The position numbers were made by a program, and so were the translations under genes. A stretch of 64,000 nt of DNA. Source: Sulfuricurvum sp. (GTDB lineage: Bacteria; Campylobacterota; Campylobacteria; Campylobacterales; Sulfurimonadaceae). Below are positions 25,529 through 33,355 of the stretch, one piece after another. The stretch's first letter is position 1. Each line of letters starts with the position of its first letter. Where the stretch lies: contig JAQTTG010000001.1 of the NCBI GenBank assembly GCA_028710885.1, positions 1-64,000 on the forward strand, given 5' to 3'. Below the pieces are notes generated by a model. The model was not told the DNA's origin and did not search any database. It saw nothing but the letters and a program-made list of their open reading frames with translations.

Positions 25529-26992
25529 TTATTTTCGTGGATTTTGATTTTTCGTCCCTTTGTCTTTTGATGCTAGAATGATAGTCGTGTGAGTAAAAAT
25601 ATTCATACTTTCAATGCGAGTTAAAAGTTTCATAGCAGGATCAAAATCAGCTAAATCTTTACCAAGTTCTAAAGTACTAATTACTGCCTTTCCAATAATA
25701 TATCTACCTGTATTTCCAAATTTATCTATTGTACGTATTCCCCAAACATTATGCATAACCATAACATTGTCTCCAAATGTTCCAATATAAAGGAGTACAT
25801 GCCCTTTTAGATAAATAATTGTTTCAAAAGGAATTCCCTTCTCTTTGATTAATGTTAATTTCTCATCATTTGAGAGTTCTGAAAATGAGATTACTTCGCC
25901 TTTGTGAGATTGTGAAAGTGAATTACGTGGTAACCATATACCAAATGGAGTATACATATCACGTATCATTGATGAGCAATCGCGTTCGTGATACATTCCT
26001 CCCCATCCATAAGTGTTTTTGAGTAGCTGTGCTCCTATTTGTATTAAATCTTTTTTATTTAAATGACTTATTCCAATATGAGCCGACTTTAACGGTATTG
26101 ACACATTGATAAGTGTATTGTTTTCATCAATCACATTGACATAATAGTTTTCATTATCTACATGATCCAAAGGTAATACCATACCTATACGTGTATAGGC
26201 AATAAATTTACTATCTTTGCGATGAAGAGGTATATCGTCATCCAAAATAAAAACTTTTTCTGCTTTTTCGATCTTTTCAATAGTTGCATTATTAACAATA
26301 CTTAACCCATCAGACTTTACCCATCCCGATGCATTATTAGTGAAAATATAGCTCCATGCACCGTCTTTTGAAGTATGAGATATAAAGACAGGTTCATTGT
26401 AATTTACACTACTATTTTGAAGATAATCAAAAGGATATCCTTCTCCAGGAAGTTTTGGATCTTTATAAAGGGGCTTATCTGAAGGGAGTACTCTTATATC
26501 CATCCATTTAAGGGTGATTGCTTTTTGGTTTAATTGTCCAAACATGTCAAAATTACTTTGATCTTCCAACTCTTTAAACCATGTTATAGGTACTGGTCTA
26601 AGATTACTTCCGTATCCACCTTTGAAAGCACGAATAGGCCATGTAGCCTCTTGTAGAGATATTGGTGGCATAGTATATGTCCACGGCGAAAAAAAGTGTT
26701 GCTCAAATTTGTATTGAGTCTCTAAAAAATCTTCATGATCTACTATATTTTGTTCAGCATAAGGAACTATAGATTGTTCAAAACGAACTAAATCACTTAT
26801 TTTAGGACCACATTCAAATATACTACTTTCATTGTTTTCAGAAAAGTCAGCACATAATGAATCATTTTGTATAGGAATATTTTTTGTTATTGGCTGAATT
26901 TGTTTTAGTAGCACGGGTGGATCAATTGGTAAATGAGTAGTACACCCTCCTAAGAGAAGTACTATGCTACTTATCCAAATCGTCAATCTCAT
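25529..26992 (-). CDS. SH3 / NlpC-P60 lipoprotein (cell-wall peptidase)
   Basis: 487 residues. Lipoprotein signal MRLTIWISSIVLLLGGC with lipobox LGGC at ~14-17. A central SH3-like region (~190-300) is followed by an NlpC/P60 domain with catalytic Cys in YHERDCSSMIRDMY and His in LKGHVLLYIGTF. It should be a peptidoglycan endopeptidase anchored in the envelope. The next gene upstream (S24 repressor) is on the same strand, 13 bases away, so they may be co-transcribed. Confidence 0.85.
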   Translation of the reverse strand: MRLTIWISSIVLLLGGCTTHLPIDPPVLLKQIQPITKNIPIQNDSLCADFSENNESSIFECGPKISDLVRFEQSIVPYAEQNIVDHEDFLETQYKFEQHFFSPWTYTMPPISLQEATWPIRAFKGGYGSNLRPVPITWFKELEDQSNFDMFGQLNQKAITLKWMDIRVLPSDKPLYKDPKLPGEGYPFDYLQNSSVNYNEPVFISHTSKDGAWSYIFTNNASGWVKSDGLSIVNNATIEKIEKAEKVFILDDDIPLHRKDSKFIAYTRIGMVLPLDHVDNENYYVNVIDENNTLINVSIPLKSAHIGISHLNKKDLIQIGAQLLKNTYGWGGMYHERDCSSMIRDMYTPFGIWLPRNSLSQSHKGEVISFSELSNDEKLTLIKEKGIPFETIIYLKGHVLLYIGTFGDNVMVMHNVWGIRTIDKFGNTGRYIIGKAVISTLELGKDLADFDPAMKLLTRIESMNIFTHTTIILASKDKGTKNQNPRK

Positions 26993-27005
26993 ATATTTAC
27001 TCTCT

Positions 27006-27665
27006 TTAATCGATACTTCCGAAACGCCCTACTACTTTACCAATTATTTCAACTTCGTTTTTACTGGCAATGTAGATAGGGTAGTCTTTATTATCTGAAA
27101 TAATATCTAGTTTACCATCAATCCGAACTTGCAGGCGTTTAATAAAGAGTCCATGTTCAGTACGGATGGTAAATATGCCACCTCGACTAATATCTGTTTT
27201 TGAACGATTGACAAAAATAATATCGTTATAACTAAATGAAGGTTCCATTGAATCACCTGACACATTAATAGCTTCAATATGACGCAACTCTTTTTCTCCA
27301 CCTAATGATAAAATAAAATTTTCTTCTAACATAAGTGGTTCGTAATCCAACTCATCATTTTCTGCCCCTCCACCCGCCGAGGCATTGACTGATGAGAAAT
27401 AACGTACCATATAAAACCGATTGGTAGGTTCAATTAAGCTTTCCGGAGATTGGTTATACAATAACCAGTTAATAGCAATTGAACGTTTAGCACAAAAATC
27501 AAGTAATTCACTAAATGGAACTTTATTACGTTTTTTCATTGTCGCAAAATTCATTTGTGAAATATCTAATAATTCTGCAACATCTTTATCAAAAACTTTT
27601 TTATCGGGAAATTCGGAAGAGACAATATCTTTAATCATCTCGACAATATCGCTGAATGTTTTCAT
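27006..27665 (-). CDS. CI/LexA-like S24 repressor with autocleavage domain
   Basis: 219 residues from the ATG at 27665. N-terminal helix-turn-helix (DVAELLDISQMNFATMKKR..VPFSELLDF), a linker with a possible Ala-Gly cleavage site (NASAGGGAEND near residue 97), and an S24 peptidase domain with Ser in VSGDSMEPSF and Lys in LFIKRL. It resembles phage-type CI repressors widespread in Campylobacterota chromosomes. No phage genes surround it. Faces a strong-RBS microprotein across an intergenic region with TGTCAAAT repeats and a palindrome, likely its operator. Confidence 0.85.
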   Translation of the reverse strand: MKTFSDIVEMIKDIVSSEFPDKKVFDKDVAELLDISQMNFATMKKRNKVPFSELLDFCAKRSIAINWLLYNQSPESLIEPTNRFYMVRYFSSVNASAGGGAENDELDYEPLMLEENFILSLGGEKELRHIEAINVSGDSMEPSFSYNDIIFVNRSKTDISRGGIFTIRTEHGLFIKRLQVRIDGKLDIISDNKDYPIYIASKNEVEIIGKVVGRFGSID

Positions 27666-27708
27666 AATGAAATCCTTTTGAATTATCAATAGTGTATTTT
27701 AGGAATTA

Positions 27709-27787
27709 TGACACAAAAAATATATTTATATGTCAAATTGAAATATTTTTTAGTTTATTTTTTAAACTACCTTACTATTTGTCAAAT
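27709..27787. promoter_or_regulatory. candidate operator region of the S24 repressor
   Basis: Contains TGACA (27709-27713), TGTCAAAT at 27731-27738 and again at 27780-27787, and a 7-bp inverted repeat TAGTTTA-N5-TAAACTA at 27751-27769. The TGACA/TGTCA pair is inverted and spaced 17 bases. Layout between two divergent genes fits repressor binding; no direct proof. Confidence 0.4.
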
Positions 27788-27808
27788 ATTGCTTAAGGAG
27801 AGTAGACA

Positions 27809-27892
27809 ATGGCAAAGGTAATTCGCAAAGCAAACGGATGGATGGATTTATTAGAAATGAAGATGGAAAAGTGGGCAGAGAAGATTTTTTAG
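27809..27892 (+). CDS. 27-residue microprotein divergent from the S24 repressor
   Basis: ATG with a perfect AAGGAG (27795-27800) at eight bases. The product MAKVIRKANGWMDLLEMKME-KWAEKIF is a likely amphipathic helix with two Trp and a basic N-terminus. It ends one base before the end of a convergent small gene (27894). Not recognised; the ribosome-binding site and position opposite a repressor are the evidence that it is expressed. Confidence 0.45.
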   Translation: MAKVIRKANGWMDLLEMKMEKWAEKIF

Positions 27893-27893
27893 T

Positions 27894-28019
27894 TCAACTA
27901 TTTTTATCGTTTTCTTCTTTTTCCATTTTATCCAGACGGGAAAGATGATAGCCGCGAAATATATAGATTAAAAAAAGGACGAAGAGTACCGTCATAACGG
28001 TATCGAGTAATTGCATCAT
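27894..28019 (-). CDS. 41-residue single-pass membrane protein after trmL
   Basis: Begins two bases after the trmL stop, so probably translationally coupled. MMQLLDTVMTVLFVLFLIYI is a transmembrane helix followed by FRGYHLSRLDKMEKEENDKN, a charged cytoplasmic tail. Not recognised. Last gene of the leuD...trmL operon. Confidence 0.55.
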   Translation of the reverse strand: MMQLLDTVMTVLFVLFLIYIFRGYHLSRLDKMEKEENDKNS

Positions 28020-28021
28020 GG

Positions 28022-28492
28022 TTACATCATCTTTCGGTAATTAGTAAAATTTTGTTTGATCGCTTCATATAGAATAATTCCACTGCTAATTGCGAGATTA
28101 AGACTACGTCCATCTTTAGTCATTGGGATAGTCATTGTCTGCATTGGATATGACTCTAATATTTCAGAGGGTATCCCAGCTGTTTCGCTTCCGAAAAAGA
28201 GATAGTCTCCTTCTTGAAACTCATGTTCGAAATAGGGTCGATCGGTTTTTGTCGTAGCAAAGAAAAAGCGCTCTCGCTCAGGATGAGAGTCCATAAACTC
28301 ATCGATACTCTCCCATACATGCAAATCGATCTTATGCCAATAATCGAGTCCTGCACGCCGAACCGCTTTCTCATCAATGTCAAAGCCAATCGGTTTGATC
28401 AGATGTAATGATGATCCTGTATTGACACATAAACGTCCGATTGCTCCAGTATTATTTGGAATTTGCGGATGAACTAAAACGATGTTAAACAT
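28022..28492 (-). CDS. trmL: tRNA (cytidine/uridine-34-2'-O)-methyltransferase
   Basis: 156 residues, SPOUT fold. HPQIPNNTGAIGRLCVNTG at the N-terminus, FGSETAGIP and MTKDGRSLNLAISSGIILYE at the C-terminal knot are the TrmL signature. It methylates the wobble nucleoside of certain tRNA-Leu. It directly follows purU with no gap. Confidence 0.95.
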   Translation of the reverse strand: MFNIVLVHPQIPNNTGAIGRLCVNTGSSLHLIKPIGFDIDEKAVRRAGLDYWHKIDLHVWESIDEFMDSHPERERFFFATTKTDRPYFEHEFQEGDYLFFGSETAGIPSEILESYPMQTMTIPMTKDGRSLNLAISSGIILYEAIKQNFTNYRKMM

Positions 28493-29332
28493 TTAAAAAA
28501 TAATCGTTTTATTGTCATGAACAAAAATACGGTCTTCCAATGCCAATTTAAGCGCTTTAGAGAGGACGATTTTCTCGACATCTCGCCCTTGGCGCTGCAT
28601 TTCTTCCCAACCGTGTGCATGATTGACATGAATAACATCCTGAGCAATAATCGGTCCTTCATCTAAATTGTTATTGACAAAATGAGCCGTCGCACCAATA
28701 ATTTTTACACCGCGTTCATATGCTTGCTTATAAGGGTTAGCACCGATAAAAGCAGGTAAAAATGAGTGGTGTATATTGATAATTTTATCTTCATACGCTT
28801 CGACAAAACGGGGAGTCAATATACGCATATATTTGGCAAGTACGATGTAATCAATCTCACCGAGTTCTGAGAGCTGCACGAGGACACGATGTTCGTGTTC
28901 ATCACGATCACATCCTTCATGTGAAACAGTATAAAAAGGGATATCAAATTTTGATACTAATGGTTTAAGTAAATCATAGTTAGAAACAACGCCAACAATA
29001 TGACAATCAAGCTCACCTGCTTCATAACGAATCAAGATGTCACCTAGTGCATGTGATTCTTTGGTTGCCATTAGAACAACTCTTTTTTTACGAGGAGCAA
29101 TCACTTCAAGATGTGCATTTGTCGGTAGAACAGATGAAAGTTCATTTTTGAGTATATCAGGAGCAATTTCACCAGCAACAACACTGCGCATAAAAAATTT
29201 ATTGTGAGCTTTATCTACAAATTCATTATTCGAAATTATATTAAGATTACGATGAAAAAAAATACTTGATACTTTATATACAAGCCCTTTTTCGTCATTG
29301 CAATGGATTAATATTCGATATTGTTCATTCAT
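28493..29332 (-). CDS. purU: formyltetrahydrofolate deformylase
   Basis: 279 residues. ACT domain at 1-80 (YRILIHCNDEKGLVYKVSSI), then a formyltransferase fold with HHSFLPAFIGANPYKQAYERG and IGATAHFVNNNLDEGPIIAQ. PurU releases formate from 10-formyl-THF for one-carbon balance. ATGA overlap with the CiaD-like gene upstream; the purU/trmL/ciaD-like grouping is known in Campylobacterota. Confidence 0.95.
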   Translation of the reverse strand: MNEQYRILIHCNDEKGLVYKVSSIFFHRNLNIISNNEFVDKAHNKFFMRSVVAGEIAPDILKNELSSVLPTNAHLEVIAPRKKRVVLMATKESHALGDILIRYEAGELDCHIVGVVSNYDLLKPLVSKFDIPFYTVSHEGCDRDEHEHRVLVQLSELGEIDYIVLAKYMRILTPRFVEAYEDKIINIHHSFLPAFIGANPYKQAYERGVKIIGATAHFVNNNLDEGPIIAQDVIHVNHAHGWEEMQRQGRDVEKIVLSKALKLALEDRIFVHDNKTIIF

Positions 29333-29676
29333 TTTTCAATCCTAATCATCTCTAAACGGTTATCAATCGTAGCTAAAAGGTATTCTAAAAAGTTAAGAGT
29401 TAAATCCACTTTTGCTTCAATTTGCACATTGTTGGGTGATTGAAAACCTTCAAAGAGAACTAATAGACGCTCTCTAATCCCTTCTAACATACGAGACTCA
29501 TCATCACGTACGGTATGAACTATTTCTATATCTTTATGATTAGAAATAGTATTAAAAACCTCATTTGAGGATTTTTTTTCTTCTTTCAAAGGTTCAAATT
29601 TTTCAGCAGGTTCAGAGGATAGAGAAAGCTCTTCAATTTCGGCTAATGTAGATAAAATGACATCTTTTAGTTCCAT
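29329..29676 (-). CDS. CiaD-like protein
   Basis: About 115 residues from MELKDVIL (29676); a longer frame starts at 29691. Acidic N-terminal half (LSTLAEIEELSLSSEPAEKF) and a helical C-terminal half ending FLEYLLATIDNRLEMIRIEK. Size, C-terminal pattern and location beside purU fit the CiaD-like family; in Campylobacter jejuni ciaD (a secreted effector) is close to purU. In a free-living relative it is unlikely to be a virulence factor. Call rests partly on synteny. Confidence 0.55.
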   Translation of the reverse strand: MELKDVILSTLAEIEELSLSSEPAEKFEPLKEEKKSSNEVFNTISNHKDIEIVHTVRDDESRMLEGIRERLLVLFEGFQSPNNVQIEAKVDLTLNFLEYLLATIDNRLEMIRIEK

Positions 29677-29915
29677 GCGCGCAATAACCACCTTTCAAAT
29701 TGAATAAATTCAGCTTCTTCATCCATCTGTACAAAAAAAGCTTTCATTTCATTGTTAACACCAAGAAATTTTTTTCGCATACCCGAAAGTCTACGTATTG
29801 CTATTTTTGCATCAGCATTGGAGGGATCTTTTTTTAATATCTCTTTGTAAATTTCAAGAGCATCTTCTTTTAGCCCTTGAAGTTCGTAAATATTTGCGAG
29901 AGTTAAAGTTTGCAT
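29667..29915 (-). CDS. small TPR-motif protein
   Basis: 82 residues. One clear tetratricopeptide unit ([20 protein letters not shown] then [18 protein letters not shown]) followed by an unknown helical tail. It overlaps leuB by 13 bases and the CiaD-like gene by 10. It may mediate protein-protein contacts; function unknown. Confidence 0.7.
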   Translation of the reverse strand: MQTLTLANIYELQGLKEDALEIYKEILKKDPSNADAKIAIRRLSGMRKKFLGVNNEMKAFFVQMDEEAEFIQFERWLLRAWN

Positions 29916-30979
29916 TTGACCGCAAAATCAGCAATAATTGAGCCCATTTCACTGGTAGAACAGATCTCTTTTGCATCAAAACCAGAAATATCTTTTGTTC
30001 GATAACCTTCTGCTAGTGCTTGTTTGATACCATAATCAATACGATCTGCAGCACGATTTTCACCCAATGCGAAACGGAGCATCATAGAAGCACTGGCAAT
30101 TGTTGCAATAGGATTTGCTATGCCTTGTCCTGCTATATCCGGAGCTGAACCATGTATGGGTTCATATACCCCGATTTTGGCTCCTACGGATGCTGATGGT
30201 AATAGCCCAATAGAGCCTGATAGCATACTGGCTTCATCACTTAAAATGTCACCAAAAATATTTCCTGTCAAAATGACATCAAATTGTTTTGGGTCACGAA
30301 TCAATTGCATAGCAGCATTATCAACATACATATGGCTTAGTGAAACTTCAGGATATTCAAGTGCTACTTCTTCAACCACTTCACGCCATAGTTGGCTTAC
30401 GTCCAAAACATTAGCCTTATCAACTGAACATACACGTTTTGAACGATCCATGGCTATTTTAAATGCCACATGAGCTATTCGGATAACTTCATCACGGCTA
30501 TAAACCATGGTGTTCCAACCCTTATTCTCATCGCGCCCTTTCGGTTCGCCAAAATAAATACCACCAATGAGTTCACGTACAACCATTAAATCGACACCTT
30601 TGACGATTTCAGGTTTTAACGAACTTGCATTAACCAATTCATCATAAACACTGGCAGGGCGAAGATTAGCAAAAACTCCAAGTTCTTTACGAAAACGAAG
30701 CAGTCCACTTTCAGGGCGTTTTTCTCTTGGGAGAGTATCCCATTTTTGACCACCGATAGCACCGAAAAGTACGGCATCACTCGAAAGTGAAATATCGATT
30801 GTCTCTTGAGGAAGAGGATCTCCCGTTACATCGTAAGCACATCCACCCATTAGGGCTTCTTGATAATTAAACTCGATATTTTCGCATGCCGCAACGGCAT
30901 CCATAACCTTGATCGCTTCATCTACGATCTCCGGACCGATACCGTCCCCTTTGATTAATGCAATGTTGTAACTTTTCAT
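29903..30979 (-). CDS. leuB: 3-isopropylmalate dehydrogenase
   Basis: 358 residues. [20 protein letters not shown] at the start, [17 protein letters not shown], the ELIGGIYFG loop, [19 protein letters not shown] and [21 protein letters not shown]-dependent oxidation/decarboxylation in leucine synthesis. Follows leuD by three bases. Confidence 0.97.
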   Translation of the reverse strand: MKSYNIALIKGDGIGPEIVDEAIKVMDAVAACENIEFNYQEALMGGCAYDVTGDPLPQETIDISLSSDAVLFGAIGGQKWDTLPREKRPESGLLRFRKELGVFANLRPASVYDELVNASSLKPEIVKGVDLMVVRELIGGIYFGEPKGRDENKGWNTMVYSRDEVIRIAHVAFKIAMDRSKRVCSVDKANVLDVSQLWREVVEEVALEYPEVSLSHMYVDNAAMQLIRDPKQFDVILTGNIFGDILSDEASMLSGSIGLLPSASVGAKIGVYEPIHGSAPDIAGQGIANPIATIASASMMLRFALGENRAADRIDYGIKQALAEGYRTKDISGFDAKEICSTSEMGSIIADFAVKCKL

Positions 30980-30982
30980 AAA

Positions 30983-31486
30983 TTATTTCTCCTGCGCCGC
31001 TATTTCGGCATTTGCGTAATTCATCAATCCACCTGCAGCAATAAGTTCTTGCATAAACGGTGGAATCGGTATAAAGTTATAAACTTTTCCGTTTGTAGTG
31101 TTGGTAATAGTTCCTGCATCCATATCGATACTGACCGATTCACCCTCTTTGATTTCTAAACTCTCTGTGAGCTCAAAAATAGGCAACCCCATATTAAAAG
31201 CATTACGGTAAAAAATACGAGCAAACGTCGGAGCGATAACTGCTGCAACACCGGCAGCTTTCAGAGCGATTGGCGCATGTTCGCGAGATGATCCGCACCC
31301 GAAATTTTCATCAGCGACAATGATATCACCCGGTGTCATTTTACTGACAAATGTAGGATCAGCGTCTTCCATTACATGTTTCGCGAGTTCTTTAGGGTCA
31401 GAAGTGTTAAGGTAGCGTGCAGCGATGATAAGATCGGTATCGATATCTTTACCGAAATTCCAAACTTTGCCTTCAATTTTTTGCAT
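30983..31486 (-). CDS. leuD: 3-isopropylmalate dehydratase small subunit
   Basis: 167 residues from ATG 31486. WNFGKDIDTDLIIAARYLNT, NFGCGSSREHAPIAL and YRNAFNMGLP identify LeuD, short (archaeal/epsilon) type. Works with LeuC (not in window). Preceded by AGGA and a TATAAT box on the minus strand at 31518-31523. First gene of leuD-leuB-TPR-ciaD-like-purU-trmL-small membrane protein. Confidence 0.95.
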   Translation of the reverse strand: MQKIEGKVWNFGKDIDTDLIIAARYLNTSDPKELAKHVMEDADPTFVSKMTPGDIIVADENFGCGSSREHAPIALKAAGVAAVIAPTFARIFYRNAFNMGLPIFELTESLEIKEGESVSIDMDAGTITNTTNGKVYNFIPIPPFMQELIAAGGLMNYANAEIAAQEK

Positions 31487-31517
31487 CAAAAATCCTATGG
31501 TACGTAAAATTAAGGGG

Positions 31518-31523
31518 ATTATA
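31518..31523 (-). promoter_or_regulatory. -10 box TATAAT for leuD
   Basis: TATAAT on the minus strand 32 bases before the leuD start. Confidence 0.45.
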
Positions 31524-31545
31524 GTCTAGAAGTGCTGAAAGAGTT

Positions 31546-31570
31546 TTAAATTCCCAAAAAAGGAATTTAA
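31546..31570 (-). terminator. hairpin after flgG
   Basis: Perfect 9-bp inverted repeat TTAAATTCC / GGAATTTAA with a 7-base A-rich loop (T-rich on the minus strand), 13 bases after the flgG stop. Lies between flgG and the leuD promoter, so it could insulate the two operons. Confidence 0.5.
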
Positions 31571-31582
31571 TAGTGATTAATA

Positions 31583-32371
31583 TTAACGTTTTAATCCATT
31601 GACTGTTGCAAGCATTTCATCACTTGTTGTGATAACTTTTGAGTTAGCATCATACGCACGTTGCCCAGTGATCAAATCAGTCAATTCAACAACCAATTGC
31701 ACATTTGATAGTTCTGTAAATCCTTGACGAATTGTCCCTACTCCGTTATCACCAGGAGTACCTTGTACAGGTTGTCCTGAACTATCAGTTTCTACAAACA
31801 AGTTATCTCCCATTGCATGTAGTCCTGCCGGATTGATAAAAGTTGTTAACGATAACTGCCCAACTTGTGTTGCTTGAGCTTGACCTGATTGGGTAACACT
31901 AACAATACCGTCTGTACCAATTGTGACATCTATAGCATTATCAGGAATTACAATTTCAGGCACAACTGTATATCCATCAGAATTTACAAGTGTTCCATTT
32001 TGATCAACTTTTAATGCTCCGTTACGTGTATATACTTGTGTACCATTGGGAAGTTGAAGTTGAATAAACCCTTTACCGGTAATGGCAATATCTAATGGAT
32101 TATCTGTTTGTTTGAGACTTCCTTCAGAAAATATTTTATTAATAGCTGTTGGACGTACCCCGAGACCGACCTCTATGCCAGTAGGAGATCTTGTTGTATC
32201 GCTGGTTGAGGTTCCAGCATATGTCATAACTTTATACATCAAATCGGCAAATTCAGCGCGTGATTTCTTATAGCCCATAGTGTTGACATTGGCAATATTA
32301 TTTGCAGTTGTATCGATTTGCGTTTGCATTGCCATCATTCCAGTAGAACTGGTATAAAGTGATTGCATCAT
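31583..32371 (-). CDS. flgG: flagellar distal rod protein FlgG
   Basis: 262 residues, the normal length. LYTSSTGMMAMQTQIDTTAN then NIANVNTMGYKK at the N-terminus, GKGFIQLQLPNG..YTRNGAL in the D1 region and TGQRAYDANSKVITTSDEML at the C-terminus. Forms the distal rod of the flagellum. 19 bases after the flgF stop, same operon. Confidence 0.96.
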   Translation of the reverse strand: MMQSLYTSSTGMMAMQTQIDTTANNIANVNTMGYKKSRAEFADLMYKVMTYAGTSTSDTTRSPTGIEVGLGVRPTAINKIFSEGSLKQTDNPLDIAITGKGFIQLQLPNGTQVYTRNGALKVDQNGTLVNSDGYTVVPEIVIPDNAIDVTIGTDGIVSVTQSGQAQATQVGQLSLTTFINPAGLHAMGDNLFVETDSSGQPVQGTPGDNGVGTIRQGFTELSNVQLVVELTDLITGQRAYDANSKVITTSDEMLATVNGLKR

Positions 32372-32390
32372 AAGTTTATTTCCTTATCTT

Positions 32391-33212
32391 TTAGTTTTTG
32401 GAAGCTAATTTTTCAATTGCATCTTTATTCATATCATTCATTTGTGTATCCATAACTTTTTGATACATACCGACAAGTCGATTTGCTTCAATCAACGATA
32501 TCATTTCATTGACAGCATTAACATTGCTTTTTTCAGTATATCCCTGCATTACTGATCCACTTTCTGCTATTGGACTAAGGATATCAGCAGGATCTGGAAC
32601 ATACAGATTGTCACCTTCCTTCGTTAGCATTCGTACATTTTGTGGCTCTATTATCATAAGTTTTTTATTTGCAATCATTTGAGTAGAACCTGGAATATTT
32701 GTTGAGATAAGGCCATTTTTATCTATTGTTATGATGCTGTCTTGCTGATTTAATGTTATTCCAGTTTTACTTTGCATGTAATCAGAAGGAAGAACTTCAT
32801 ATCCTTGTTTGGTTACCAAGTTCCCTGCATCATTCATTGTAAATGTCCCATCGCGTGTCAAGCGGATACCCTGTGGGGTTTTGACGGCAAAAAACTGTCC
32901 TTCTTTATTAAGTGCTATATCAAACGTATTATCAGTTTTTTGCATTGATCCTAAAGAATAGTCAGTAAATGCATCAGTAATTTGAGGGACGCGTGATAAT
33001 GAACGGTTAAAATACTGTGCAGCAGCTTCTGTCTGATTAGCAATTGGCAGTTCGCTTTGTGCTTCTTTAAAAAGCCGTACAAAATCTCCTGTAATTAACT
33101 GATCTTTCTTATACCCAGTTGTATTTGCATTGGCTAAATTGTTAGCAATCGTATCCATACGATTAAACTGCGCTACCATTCCCCCAGTTGCCGCATAGTA
33201 TCCAGTCTGCAT
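32391..33212 (-). CDS. flgF: flagellar proximal rod protein FlgF-type
   Basis: 273 residues. N-terminal GYYAATGGMVAQFNRMDTIA then NNLANANTTGYKKD, central FDIALNKEGQFFAV and LTRDGTFTMNDAGNL, C-terminal YTEKSNVNAVNEMISLIEAN. This is the FlgF/FlgG rod family; position directly before flgG supports flgF. AAGGATG precedes the start. A strong sigma-54 promoter lies 33 bases upstream. Confidence 0.88.
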   Translation of the reverse strand: MQTGYYAATGGMVAQFNRMDTIANNLANANTTGYKKDQLITGDFVRLFKEAQSELPIANQTEAAAQYFNRSLSRVPQITDAFTDYSLGSMQKTDNTFDIALNKEGQFFAVKTPQGIRLTRDGTFTMNDAGNLVTKQGYEVLPSDYMQSKTGITLNQQDSIITIDKNGLISTNIPGSTQMIANKKLMIIEPQNVRMLTKEGDNLYVPDPADILSPIAESGSVMQGYTEKSNVNAVNEMISLIEANRLVGMYQKVMDTQMNDMNKDAIEKLASKN

Positions 33213-33244
33213 TTATCATCCTTGTGCATTATTATGACTTTGAT

Positions 33245-33260
33245 AGCAACAAGTGTTCCA
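33245..33260 (-). promoter_or_regulatory. sigma-54 promoter for flgF-flgG
   Basis: Minus strand reads TGGAACACTTGTTGCT, a full match to the TGGAACA-N4-TTGCT element known for flagellar rod/hook genes in Campylobacterota. The expected start site is near 33235, about 23 bases before the flgF ATG. Confidence 0.8.
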
Positions 33261-33316
33261 TGTCGTAAAAAGAGTATGTTAAAATTTATAGAAAGGCACT
33301 TTAAGAAATATTTCGG

Positions 33317-33322
33317 TATAAT
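33317..33322 (+). promoter_or_regulatory. -10 box TATAAT for rpoD
   Basis: GGTATAATCC 34 bases before the rpoD ATG; GGGAG at 33341-33345 serves as ribosome-binding site. Confidence 0.5.
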
Positions 33323-33355
33323 CCACCTCTTTTAACGTAAGGGAGCCTTCCTCGA

